From the NCBI RefSeq assembly GCF_024170165.1, contig NZ_JALJXP010000012.1:1-64000 (forward strand): 64,000 nt of DNA, given 5' to 3'. Below, piece by piece: positions 1 to 7,742 of the stretch. Under the pieces are notes generated by a model. It had not been told where the DNA came from and did no database searches. It saw only the letters and a list, made by a program, of their open reading frames with translations. Position 1 is the stretch's first letter. The number at the start of each line of letters is the position of its first letter. This stretch comes from Pseudomonas nitroreducens (lineage in GTDB: Bacteria > Pseudomonadota > Gammaproteobacteria > Pseudomonadales > Pseudomonadaceae). A program made the translations under genes and the position numbers.

Positions 1-73
1 AAGTCTCCTACCGTCTGGCTTGCAGAAGCGGGTCTTGTCCCTCCACCCCCGACAGGTTCCTACCCTAACGCCA

Positions 74-120
74 TACAAGCGGGCCATGCCCGCGACAGCG
101 CCCATGGGGCGCTCCTACAA
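74..120. repeat. REP-like hairpin (gcgggccatgcccgc class)
   Basis: A hairpin around GCGGGCCATGCCCGC is followed by the common tail GCGCTCCTACAAGGGG. The tail is shared with the repeats near 7.0, 7.8, 29.5 and 55.6 kb, so this is a dispersed intergenic repeat. Confidence 0.6.
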
Positions 121-156
121 GGGGAACTCCGTCATCAGCCCAAACGTTGTAGCCCC

Positions 157-233
157 GTAGGGCGCAGAACGCGCCAGCGTTATCCGCCGTTCAAAAGCCG
201 GCGGATAACCTGTTCCAGGTTATTCGCCCTACG
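157..233. repeat. Dispersed palindromic repeat (GTAGGGCG...CGCCCTAC)
   Basis: The element begins GTAGGGCG and ends CGCCCTAC, with internal arms TATCCGCCG and CGGCGGATA. A near-identical copy lies at 46423-46498 and a short version at 29289-29325. It is non-coding. Confidence 0.8.
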
Positions 234-238
234 ATTCT

Positions 239-317
239 GTAGGAGCGAGCTTGCTCGCGAACCGCCCTGCACCGGAGCTGCCGGTAACGCCATTCGCGAG
301 CAAGCTCGCTCCTACAA
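239..317. repeat. REP pair, inverted (GTAGGAGCGAGCTTGCTCGCGAA)
   Basis: Two inverted copies of the REP unit GTAGGAGCGAGCTTGCTCGC face each other across about 30 bases (a REPIN arrangement). The same unit recurs near 3.0, 14.7, 30.4, 46.5 and 55.2 kb. The right edge abuts the sigma-like reading frame that follows. Confidence 0.85.
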
Positions 318-318
318 A

Positions 319-849
319 CAGCCTACGACTATCCTTACCCTCCAGCCCTCCCCGCTCGCCGCGACACCGCCGGAGGCCGTCATCGACCCGGACGAAGCAA
401 ACTTCCTCAGCTACCTGCTCGCCGAAAGCGGCGACGGCGACGCGCGCGCCTTTGCCACGCTGTACCGCAACACGGCCGCGCGCCTCTATCCACTGGCGCT
501 GAAGCTGAAGACCGATCAGACAGAAGCTGACGCGCTGCTGGTCGACACCTACCTCCATGTCTGGACCGACGCCGACCGCTACCACCCCACGCGCAGCGCC
601 GCGCTGGACTGGATGATCGCCCTGCTCTACCAGCTCGCCGGCCACCCTGCCCCGCCGTCCTGCGACGAGCCCTGGCCGGAACTGCCGCCACCGGACGAAC
701 TCTGGCCCGCCATCCACGCGCGCATTCCCGATGACGAGGACGACAGCCCCGGCCTGCGCTGGCCGCTGATCATCGCCAGCCTGGTCGGTGTGCTGATCGG
801 CGCGGCGATCTGCCTGAGCCTGCTGCTGGAGCTGCGCCCCGCGTCCTAG
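319..849 (+). pseudogene. Sigma-70 region 2-like protein remnant with C-terminal membrane helix
   Basis: The open frame carries a segment resembling ECF sigma region 2: an acidic start (DPDEANFLSYLLAESGDGD), then ARAFATLYRNTAARLYPLAL, a helix ending in LLVDTYLHVWTDADRY, and ALDWMIALLYQLA. No region 4 (DNA-binding HTH) follows. Instead a proline-rich linker leads to one hydrophobic helix near the end (WPLIIASLVGVLIGAAICL), so even the intact protein would be unlike a normal sigma factor. No ATG, GTG or TTG precedes the conserved part in frame; the first ATG, at 613, lies inside it. The REP pair sits exactly where a start would be expected. Either the 5' end was lost to the repeat or a rare start (e.g. 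ATC at 331) is used. The reading frame itself is clear; function is unknown. Confidence 0.5.
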
Positions 850-1024
850 GCATTCGTCTGAAGGACGATGGGTATCGCTCTTCGAGCAAAGCCAGAAACA
901 CGCCGCCCCAGCCCCGTCACCCACCATAAAAACCCTGAATTCCGTACGGCATCACCTTGCCAAGCCGCCGCGTACTTGGCATAAACGTCCGATTCTTTTT
1001 CGCACATATAACAAGGAAGTTTCG

Positions 1025-2932
1025 ATGCGCATTTTCGGACGCGTCCTACTTGCAGTTCTGCTGCTGCTCTTGCTCGTCGGCGGCGTCATCGCCTGGTACA
1101 CCGCGCATCCCAATCTCCCCGAATACACCAAGCCGGACAAGATGATCCACCTCGGCCAATGGTCCAGTGAAGATCGCGAGCGTTACTACTACACGCCCCA
1201 GGGCACCCAGGTGAAAGGCCTGCGCTACGACTGGTTCACCCACCTCGAGCAACCCTTCTCCAAGGACAAGTTCGCCAGTCCGGAAAACCTCGCGCGTTTC
1301 GGCTTCCTCATCGAGCCCGAGCAGATCGGCCGCGACGCCGACGACACCCTGGCGGCCACCGCCAAGAACCCCGGCAACCTGCCAGTAGGCTTCGCCCGCC
1401 ACCAGGACGGCGAGACCGGCGCCTGGTACCTCGACATCACCTGCTCCGCCTGCCACACCGGCGAGCTGCGCTACAAAGGCACCGCCGTGCGCATCGACGG
1501 CGGCGCCGCCATGCACTCCATCGCCTCCACCGTGCCCACCCTGCGCGGCGGCGCGTTCGGCCAGGCGCTGGGCGCCAGCCTCGCCTCCACCTACTACGTG
1601 CCGTGGAAGTTCGACCGCTTCGCCAAGGGCGTGCTGGGCGACCGCTATCCCAAGGGCAAGGCCGCACTCAAGCGCGACGTGCGCAACGTCATCGGCACCC
1701 TCGTCGGCACCGCCTGGAACGACACCCACCGCGGCCTCTACCCGACCCAGGAAGGCCCCGGCCGCGCCGACGCCTTCGGGCGCATCGCCAATGGCGTGTT
1801 CGGCGACGGCATCGACGCCTCCAACTACCGCGTCGCCAATGCCCCGGTGAACTACCCGCAACTGTGGGACATCTGGAAATTCGACTGGGTGCAATGGAAC
1901 GGCTCGGCCATGCAGCCCATGGCGCGCAACATCGGCGAAGCCCTCGGCGTCGGCGCCACCCTGCGCATGTTCGAGAGCGACGGCAAACCGGTGATGGGCG
2001 ATGAGCGCTACGCCTCCAGCGTGCGCCTGCGCGATCTCCACACCCTCGAAGAGACCCTCAAGCAGCTCAAGCCGCCGACCTGGCCGAAAGAGGTCTTCGG
2101 CGAGATCGACCTGAAGAAGGCCTCCCAGGGCCGCGCCCTGTTCCAGGCCAACTGCGTGTACTGCCACGGCCCGCACGTGAAGGAACCCGGCGCCGCGGAC
2201 TACATCGCCCCGGCGCGGGTGCCCGAGTGGCGCATGAAGATGGTCCCCACCAGCGAGATCGGCACCGACCCGACCACCGCCGACAACATCGCCGACCACA
2301 CCTTCGACGTGCGCTCGCTGAAGTGGAACCCCGACGAACTGAAGAACATGAACGTGCGCCTCTACCCCGAGAGCGACAAGCCGCTGGACCTGTCGAAGAT
2401 CTCCGCGGCCAAGGGGCTGGCCTACGTCACCGCGTTCGTCGAGCAGCGCGGCTACCGCGACGCCCACATCGGCGCCGAGCAGCAGAAGGACATGAACGGT
2501 TACGGCCTCGACATCGGCGTGCGCGAACTGCGCGCCTACAAGGCCCGCCCGCTGGACGGCATCTGGGCGACCCCGCCGTTCCTGCACAACGGCTCGGTGC
2601 CCAACCTGTTCCAGATGCTCTCCCCGGTGGCCGAGCGCGACAGCCAGTTCTGGGTCGGCAGCTTCGAGTACGACCCGAAATTCGCCGGCTACCGCAGCGA
2701 GCGCTTCCCCGGCGGCTTCCTCTACAACACCAGCGCCACCGGCAACAGCAACCGCGGCCACGAATTCCGCGACGGCTGCCGCAAGGACGGCGTCATCGGC
2801 CGCGCCCTGTCGCCGGAAGAACGCTGGGCACTGGTGGAATACCTGAAGGTGCTGGGCAACCCCGAGTACGAAAGCCAGCTCGACCCGAACGTCCCCACCC
2901 CACCGTGGACGCCGGGGCCGAAGTGCGAGTGA
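1025..2932 (+). CDS. RoxA-like di-haem c-type cytochrome
   Basis: A 635-residue protein with an N-terminal hydrophobic segment (residues 5-24) that exports or anchors it in the periplasm. Two covalent haem sites are visible: CSACH at 140-144 and CVYCH at 377-381. The late block WATPPFLHNGSVPNL and the following PGGF...GNSNRGHEF pattern are typical of the RoxA/RoxB rubber-oxygenase and di-haem cytochrome peroxidase-related family, which is longer than ordinary MauG/CcpA enzymes. The start follows AAGGAAG at 1012-1018. A catalase-family gene follows about 390 bp downstream on the same strand, which suggests a shared oxidative or lipid-peroxide role (inference). The substrate cannot be told from sequence; rubber cleavage should not be assumed. 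Confidence 0.8.
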   Translation: MRIFGRVLLAVLLLLLLVGGVIAWYTAHPNLPEYTKPDKMIHLGQWSSEDRERYYYTPQGTQVKGLRYDWFTHLEQPFSKDKFASPENLARFGFLIEPEQIGRDADDTLAATAKNPGNLPVGFARHQDGETGAWYLDITCSACHTGELRYKGTAVRIDGGAAMHSIASTVPTLRGGAFGQALGASLASTYYVPWKFDRFAKGVLGDRYPKGKAALKRDVRNVIGTLVGTAWNDTHRGLYPTQEGPGRADAFGRIANGVFGDGIDASNYRVANAPVNYPQLWDIWKFDWVQWNGSAMQPMARNIGEALGVGATLRMFESDGKPVMGDERYASSVRLRDLHTLEETLKQLKPPTWPKEVFGEIDLKKASQGRALFQANCVYCHGPHVKEPGAADYIAPARVPEWRMKMVPTSEIGTDPTTADNIADHTFDVRSLKWNPDELKNMNVRLYPESDKPLDLSKISAAKGLAYVTAFVEQRGYRDAHIGAEQQKDMNGYGLDIGVRELRAYKARPLDGIWATPPFLHNGSVPNLFQMLSPVAERDSQFWVGSFEYDPKFAGYRSERFPGGFLYNTSATGNSNRGHEFRDGCRKDGVIGRALSPEERWALVEYLKVLGNPEYESQLDPNVPTPPWTPGPKCE

Positions 2933-2948
2933 CGCCGATCCGATTTTC

Positions 2949-3040
2949 GTAGGACCGAGGGGGACGCCTAGTCATTGCTCGCGAACCCGCCCAACTCCGG
3001 CGCCGCCGGGTAGCCCGTTCGCGAGCAAGCTCGCTCCTAC
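2949..3040. repeat. REP pair, variant with GAGGGGGACGCC insertion
   Basis: The right arm is the standard REP unit inverted (TTCGCGAGCAAGCTCGCTCCTAC). The left arm has GAGGGGGACGCC inserted between the GTAGGA head and the TGCTCGCGAAC tail. The same variant appears at 14653-14744 and, inverted, at 30361-30445. Confidence 0.75.
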
Positions 3041-3087
3041 AACAGCTAAGCCGAAACGCCGCAGCATCATCGAAACGCCAATCCAGT

Positions 3088-3276
3088 CCCCTCTCCCTTC
3101 AGGGAGAGGGTTAGGGAGAGGGAGACGCCCAGCGCCGATCCATCCCGAAACACCGATCCGCCCCTCTCCCATCAGGGACAGGACTAGGGAGATGGAATCG
3201 CCCACCACCATTCCCTCCCCGCAACACCGATCCACCCAGCAGTCCCCTCTCCCCAGAGAGAGGGTCAGGGAGAGGG
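3088..3276. repeat. Three tandem CCCCTCTCCC..GGGAGAGGG hairpins
   Basis: Three imperfect copies (3088-3122, 3161-3195, 3244-3276) of a 33-35-base unit pair CCCCTCTCCC with GGGAGAGGGTYAGGGAGAGGG. They are spaced by about 40-50 bases. Two further copies lie at 29353-29470. It is a dispersed non-coding repeat, not a CRISPR. Confidence 0.75.
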
Positions 3277-3325
3277 AAGCTCCTGGGGTCCCCTCCATAA
3301 AAAGAACACCAAAGGACCCCGTGCC

Positions 3326-4480
3326 ATGCAATCCCTGCTCACCCGCATCTGGCTCTTCCTCGGCAAATGGCTCGGCCGTCTGCTGCTCGCCGTCGCCGCC
3401 ATCGGCCTGCTCGGCTGGGGCCTCGGCAGCCTCTACTACGCGTGGAAATTCTCCGGCCCGGTCTCCGCCCAGGAAGAAATCCCGCCGGGCGAAGCCCAGC
3501 TCACCCAGGCCATCATCGAAGACGCCGTGCGCATCGTCGAACAGCACCGCGACAACACCCGCGTCCTGCGCGATGCCCACGCCAAAGCCCACGGCTGCGT
3601 GAAGGCCGAAGTCACGGTCGCCAGCGACCTCGCCCCCGGCCTGCGCCAGGGCGTGTTCGCCGAACCGGGGCACAAATGGGAGGCCATGGTCCGCTTCTCC
3701 AACGGCAACGCCTACCCGCAGTTCGACAGCGCCCGCGACGCCCGCGGCATGGCCATCAAACTGCTCGACGTGCCCGGCGCCAAGCTGATGCCCGGCAAGG
3801 GCCACGACACCGAACAGGACTTCGTCATGTTCAACCACCCGGTGTTCTTCGTCCGCGACGTCGCCGAATACCGGCAGAATTTCGCCGCGCAAGCCAGCGG
3901 CCAGAAGGTCGCCGCGTTCTTCCCCAGCTGGAAGCCCAACACCTGGGAAATCCGTCACCTGGTCATCGCCCTGCAGACCCTCGCCCCCGCCCCGGACAGC
4001 CCCCTGCAGGCCGGCTACAACGGCATCGCCCCCTACAAGCTGGGCGAGGCGAACAACATCAAGTACCGCGTCATCCCGCTGAGCGAAGGCTGCCCGGCCT
4101 ACCAGCTACCCAAGCTCAACGAGAAGCTGCCCAACTTCCTGCGTACTGCGATGTACCAGCAACTCTCGGTCGACCGCGTCCCCGCCTGCTTCGCCCTGCA
4201 AGTGCAGAAACAGGACCCGAGCCACTACATGCCCATCGAAGACGTCAGCGTCGAATGGAGCGAGAAGGACTCCCCCTTCCAGACCGTCGCCACCGTCAGC
4301 ATCCCGCCCCAGGACTTTGACAGCCGCGAACAGAACCTCGCCTGCGACAACCTCTCCTACAACCCCTGGCACGCCCTTCCCGAACACCGCCCGATTGGCG
4401 GCATCAACCGGCTGCGCAAGGCGGTTTATGAGGCGGTGAGTGTTTATCGGCATGAGCGGAATGGGGTGGGCAAGGATTAA
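3326..4480 (+). CDS. Catalase-family (haem) protein, membrane-anchored
   Basis: A 384-residue protein with an N-terminal membrane helix (about residues 18-40) followed by a catalase-superfamily domain. Recognisable blocks are KAHGCVKAEVTV, the substrate-side MVRFSNG (about 113-119), DARGMAIKLL, and QDFVMFNHPVFF. It lacks the length and C-terminal region of true KatA/KatE enzymes and belongs with the small catalase-related proteins (allene-oxide-synthase-like). These more likely act on organic or lipid hydroperoxides than dismutate hydrogen peroxide (family-based inference). It sits downstream of the di-haem cytochrome gene with repeats between, so cotranscription is uncertain. Confidence 0.75.
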   Translation: MQSLLTRIWLFLGKWLGRLLLAVAAIGLLGWGLGSLYYAWKFSGPVSAQEEIPPGEAQLTQAIIEDAVRIVEQHRDNTRVLRDAHAKAHGCVKAEVTVASDLAPGLRQGVFAEPGHKWEAMVRFSNGNAYPQFDSARDARGMAIKLLDVPGAKLMPGKGHDTEQDFVMFNHPVFFVRDVAEYRQNFAAQASGQKVAAFFPSWKPNTWEIRHLVIALQTLAPAPDSPLQAGYNGIAPYKLGEANNIKYRVIPLSEGCPAYQLPKLNEKLPNFLRTAMYQQLSVDRVPACFALQVQKQDPSHYMPIEDVSVEWSEKDSPFQTVATVSIPPQDFDSREQNLACDNLSYNPWHALPEHRPIGGINRLRKAVYEAVSVYRHERNGVGKD

Positions 4481-4699
4481 CCCTTCACTACGCGATTCTC
4501 ATCCTGAATAGCCGAGGCGCTTATGGCGCACACGATAGCTTTTCCTAGTGACAAAATGGCTGGAAAGCGCATTTCAAATGCCCAACACATTCATAACAAA
4601 CAAAAATCATTTAAACCAACAGAAAAAGGAAATACAACTAAAAGCAACAAATCAATATAAATACACTCGCATCCAAAAATTTTAATTGGCTTTCAAAAA
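4481..4699. other. A/T-rich leader of the SIR2 gene
   Basis: Base composition falls sharply from the GC-rich flank to A/T-rich DNA, marking the left edge of acquired sequence. A TATAAA at 4656-4661 is a possible -10 element. No good -35 and no Shine-Dalgarno sequence precede the ATG at 4700. No flanking direct repeat was found by eye. Confidence 0.4.
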
Positions 4700-6226
4700 A
4701 TGATTATTGATGGAATTATTGAAAAAATCGGCGAAAGCGGCCCCAGAAGCTATTACGCTTTTGAAACTTTCATTTTAAATCTTTTAAAACATCACACAGA
4801 AAAACAAAACAGACCACTCTATTTCAACAACAACCCCAAAGGCACTATAGCAGCAGGAGACGCATTTGCACCAAAGGGAATAGATACAATCGAAGGGCCA
4901 TTGATGATCGAGGTAAAATTCGATCTCTTAAGATCACCAAGAAAGCATTTGATAGACCTTATTCATCACAGAATCGAAACCGCAAAAGAACTAGACGAGG
5001 CAATACCAAAATTCTTAGTAATATTCGCAAAGCCAGGGAAAAGTTTCTATAAGGAAAAAATAGAAGAAGATATTCGAGCTGCAATGCTTGAAACAAGCGT
5101 TTTCCTCTGGGGCCCAGAAGAAATAAACAAGGTAATAAACCAGCATCGCGCAAAAACAAAGGAGATAGTTGACAATTTATTCGCATTGCGACTTGAGTCA
5201 GCAGTTAGTAGCTCACCTTCAAACTGGAGGGCAGAAAGAGATCGAGTCATATCAAAACTTAAGGATCAATATCTGAAAGGACAGTTTTCTTTACTCCTAG
5301 GGGCGGGTGTCTCTAGCTCTGCAGGCATGCCGGATTGGAACAGCTTGCTAAATTCACTTTTCGTCGGATACTTAACCAAAGAACTAAATGGAGACGGAGA
5401 AACCACCGACGCCGATATAGCCGAACTCGTAGATCGTCTAAACTCAATAAACGAACCATCCGCACTGATGGCCGCCAGGTATCTTCGGAAGGGTCTTGTA
5501 AAAAGCGACGCAGAATCCATAGACTTTATTACAGCGATCACGACAAGCCTATATAAGCTAAGAAACACAAAGTTCCCTATTGACTCCAGCCTTTTAAAGG
5601 CCATATCTGCAATGTGTACGCCCCGCAGGACAGGAGCAAAAATCAGATCTGTAATAACCTATAATTTTGACGACCTACTAGAACGTCAACTTCATAGCAG
5701 CAAAATTCACCACCACTGTATATACACAGAAAACGAAACGTACGACCCTGACGAACTCCCTATTTATCACGTTCACGGCTTCCTCCCGGAGGACAAAAAA
5801 AATTATTCCAGACTAGAAAAATCAACATTAGTTTTTTCAGAGGAAGGATATCATCAGATATATTCTGATTCATACCACTGGTCAAACCTAGTCCAGCTTA
5901 GCACTTTGCGAGAAAACAACTGCTTAATGATTGGTCTTTCTATGACAGACCCAAACCTACGCAGGCTTCTTGATATTTCAGCTAGAAGCATTGAAAGCAG
6001 CAAGCACTATACCTTCATGAAAAGATTGACCAAAAATAGTTTTTGCCACGACCTATCGCAGGACCCGCCAAAGAAAATAATTAGCAATGACCTAGGCGCA
6101 AATAAATTCTTAGAAAGGCATCACGCGCTTAACGAAGAAATCATGAAAGAACTTGGCGTGACTATTATTTGGTACGAAGAATACAATGAAATCCCAGAAA
6201 TTCTTGAGGAAATTACAAGACAATAA
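4700..6226 (+). CDS. PD-(D/E)XK-like plus SIR2 domain protein, probable phage-defence effector
   Basis: A 508-residue two-domain protein. Residues 1-165 look like a restriction-endonuclease-like fold: GID at 60-62 then MIEVKFD gives D62...E71-V-K73, the PD-(D/E)XK signature. Residues 193-440 form a SIR2-type NAD-binding domain: GAGVSSSAG at 201-209, YNFDD at 321-325 and HVHG with candidate catalytic His359, then GLSMTDPNL. In bacterial immunity (Thoeris ThsA, DSR, SIR2-HerA, short-Ago systems) such domains degrade NAD after phage sensing. Here the nuclease-like domain may act as sensor or second effector (inference). The gene is A/T-rich with codon use unlike all its neighbours, so it is probably acquired. 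The start is the first ATG but lacks a ribosome-binding site. No partner gene is adjacent on the same strand. Confidence 0.75.
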   Translation: MIIDGIIEKIGESGPRSYYAFETFILNLLKHHTEKQNRPLYFNNNPKGTIAAGDAFAPKGIDTIEGPLMIEVKFDLLRSPRKHLIDLIHHRIETAKELDEAIPKFLVIFAKPGKSFYKEKIEEDIRAAMLETSVFLWGPEEINKVINQHRAKTKEIVDNLFALRLESAVSSSPSNWRAERDRVISKLKDQYLKGQFSLLLGAGVSSSAGMPDWNSLLNSLFVGYLTKELNGDGETTDADIAELVDRLNSINEPSALMAARYLRKGLVKSDAESIDFITAITTSLYKLRNTKFPIDSSLLKAISAMCTPRRTGAKIRSVITYNFDDLLERQLHSSKIHHHCIYTENETYDPDELPIYHVHGFLPEDKKNYSRLEKSTLVFSEEGYHQIYSDSYHWSNLVQLSTLRENNCLMIGLSMTDPNLRRLLDISARSIESSKHYTFMKRLTKNSFCHDLSQDPPKKIISNDLGANKFLERHHALNEEIMKELGVTIIWYEEYNEIPEILEEITRQ

Positions 6227-6285
6227 CACTAAGAGCCGATGACCGGACCGCTTGAAATGACTGAGAACATTGAACTAACCTGAAT

Positions 6286-6420
6286 GTGCCCCGTGAAAAA
6301 GACGGGGCCGGGATTAGCAGCCCGAAACTCCAGAGACAATCGCCGATCTGTATCGGCGGCCCAACCATTTGGGCCGTCCACCGGAACGCGGCGTGTTGGT
6401 TCGTGTGGCTGCTGATCCAA
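6286..6420 (+). ncRNA. C4-type antisense RNA upstream of BRO-N gene
   Basis: Three perfect hairpins lie in about 90 bases: GCCCCGT/ACGGGGC (6288-6294 with 6302-6308), CGCCGAT/ATCGGCG (6341-6347 with 6352-6358) and GGCCCAA/TTGGGCC (6358-6364 with 6369-6375). A GGATTAGCAGCC stretch at about 6311-6322 is complementary, with one G-U pair, to GGCTGCTGATCC at 6407-6418, just before the next gene. C4 RNAs of phages P1/P7 and their relatives sit directly upstream of antirepressor genes and pair with sequences near the downstream start to block translation. The architecture and the BRO-N neighbour fit. The identification is from recalled family features, not a covariance search. Confidence 0.65.
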
Positions 6421-6463
6421 CATCGTCCGTAGGTGGTCTGCTCGTAGTAGAGATGCGACTGAA

Positions 6464-6970
6464 ATGGACGATTTATCCCTGCCAATCCCGCTGCCCTTCC
6501 TCCGCAATCGCCGCACCCTGCGCGCCCTGCTGATCGACGATCAGGTCTGGTTCATCCTCTCCGACTTCTGCCGCGTGACCGGCTATGCGCACGAAGACCG
6601 CCTGGCCATGCGCCTGGCAGACGACCAGATTCGCCAGGAGCGGCTGCTGACCGAGGACGGCCTGGAGCTGGATTACGTGCTGCTGAGCGAATCCGCCGTG
6701 TACCAGGCGCTGGTGCTGTTCAACGTGCCGGACTATGGCGCGCTGCGGCGCTGGATCAGCGGCACGGTGGTGCCGCAGGTGCGCAGCCAGTTCAACGCCA
6801 GCGGCCCGCGCCATGTGCAGCTGCAATTCGAGCGGCAATGCCTGCGGGTGCTGGATTGGCAGGATGATCTCTGGGTGCGCTTCGGCGACCTGCCGCGCGT
6901 GCTTGGCGGGCGTTCGCCGATTGCCGGGCGCAGCGGCTGGCGCGGTTGGGCGAAAAGGTTGCGGACGTAG
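6464..6970 (+). CDS. BRO-N domain protein, phage antirepressor-like
   Basis: A 168-residue protein whose first 105 residues match the BRO-N pattern: LRALLIDDQVWFILSDFCRVTGY (shown in part), then RLADDQI, LSESAVYQAL, and GALRRWISGTVVPQVR. In phages this domain is the N-terminal part of antirepressors and is often DNA-binding. The last 50 residues (FERQCLRVLDWQDDLWVRFGDLPRVLG) look like a degenerate repeat of the BRO-N start. Base and codon use are host-like, unlike the SIR2 gene just upstream. No strong Shine-Dalgarno sequence precedes the ATG, consistent with translational control by the C4-like RNA (inference). The target is unknown. Confidence 0.7.
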   Translation: MDDLSLPIPLPFLRNRRTLRALLIDDQVWFILSDFCRVTGYAHEDRLAMRLADDQIRQERLLTEDGLELDYVLLSESAVYQALVLFNVPDYGALRRWISGTVVPQVRSQFNASGPRHVQLQFERQCLRVLDWQDDLWVRFGDLPRVLGGRSPIAGRSGWRGWAKRLRT

Positions 6971-6993
6971 GGCATCGTCTGACCGAAGCTACC

Positions 6994-7042
6994 TGTAGGA
7001 GCGCGCCATGCGCGCGATCGCGGGTGTGGCCCGCTCCTACAG
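6994..7042. repeat. REP-like hairpin, left copy flanking the toxin-antitoxin pair
   Basis: TGTAGGAGCGCGCCATGCGCGCGATCGCGGG is followed by GTGGCCCGCTCCTACAG. It is nearly identical, in the same orientation, to the copy at 7790-7837 (excerpts under 20 bases each: GTAGGAGCGCGCCATGCGCG and CCGCTCCTACAG). Confidence 0.75.
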
Positions 7043-7046
7043 GAAT

Positions 7047-7454
7047 TTACCGGCTTTTCAGATAGAGAACGGCAGAGCCGTAGCGCTCCAGCTTGGCGTC
7101 CGCCGTCACCAGTTGCAGCCCCTCGACCTGCGCCTGGGCCACCAGCATGCGGTCGTGCGGGTCCTTGTGGTCCTCATGCTGCGGCAGCGCGCGCAGTGCA
7201 ACTGCATGAGCGCCGACGAAGGGCAGTTCGCGCAAACCACCCTCGAGGGACGCTCGGCGCAGTTCATCGGGCTCCACGCCCAGCGACTTTTTCGCAAGGC
7301 TGGCCTTGATGGCGATTTCCGCCAGGCTGATGGCGCTGAAATGCACAGGCTGGCCATTGTCCAGCGCGCTCTCGATCATCTGGCGGGCTTTGGGAGTCAG
7401 CCGTGGGTCATCCGTGGCGGCCCAGATCAGGATGTGGGTATCCAGCAATATCAA
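7047..7454 (-). CDS. PIN-domain toxin (VapC-like)
   Basis: A 135-residue single PIN domain. The metal-binding acidic residues are in the expected places: D5 in MILLDTHILIW, E45 in the ISLAEIAIK helix, D98/D101 in HKDPHDRMLVAQA, and D117 in LVTADAKL. PIN toxins are Mg-dependent ribonucleases that cleave tRNA, rRNA or mRNA and are neutralised by a bound antitoxin. It overlaps the upstream antitoxin gene by four bases (ATGA type), so the two are translationally coupled. The C-terminal LVTADAKLERY is typical of the type II PIN toxins paired with Phd/YefM antitoxins. Confidence 0.88.
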   Translation of the reverse strand: MILLDTHILIWAATDDPRLTPKARQMIESALDNGQPVHFSAISLAEIAIKASLAKKSLGVEPDELRRASLEGGLRELPFVGAHAVALRALPQHEDHKDPHDRMLVAQAQVEGLQLVTADAKLERYGSAVLYLKSR

Positions 7455-7702
7455 TCGGATGGCTCCTCGAGATAAAGCTGGGCAATTTCGTCATCCAGGG
7501 CATCGAACTCGTCGGACAGACGGCCTTTCAGGCTACCGATGAAGGGTTTGCGCTGCCCCTCTCCATAGGTCAGCGATACCAGCTTGGCGACGGGCTTGCC
7601 TGCCTTGCCAATGATCACCACCTCCCCTTTCGCCGCCTGATCGACAAGCTTGGACAGGTTGGACTTGGCGTCATGGATGTTGTGGACGTCAGGTGCTTGC
7701 AT
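7451..7702 (-). CDS. Phd/YefM-family antitoxin
   Basis: An 83-residue protein with the Phd/YefM fold: VHNIHDAKSNLSKLVDQAAKGEVVIIGKAGKPVAKLV forms the DNA-binding dimer (quoted here in pieces: HDAKSNLSKLV, GEVVIIGKAGKPVAKL). The acidic C-terminal tail (DEFDALDDEIAQLYLEEPSD) should wrap the toxin. It is the first gene of the pair and probably represses its own promoter through the palindromes at 7743-7762. The family pairing with a PIN toxin is common in proteobacterial chromosomes and integrative elements. Confidence 0.88.
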   Translation of the reverse strand: MQAPDVHNIHDAKSNLSKLVDQAAKGEVVIIGKAGKPVAKLVSLTYGEGQRKPFIGSLKGRLSDEFDALDDEIAQLYLEEPSD

Positions 7703-7742
7703 GGCTGCGCCCCTCCGGGGACAGGTTAGCGACGAGCCCAGC

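Noticed and set aside
229-927. Minus-strand 232-codon frame over the sigma-like remnant
   Set aside because: Runs through REP DNA and is antisense to the clearer frame; no domain features.
3088-3276. Possible CRISPR array
   Set aside because: Only three degenerate, self-complementary units with irregular spacing; copies elsewhere show they are dispersed repeats.
4481-6300. Flanking direct repeats or an integrase marking the SIR2 insertion
   Set aside because: None found by eye on either side.
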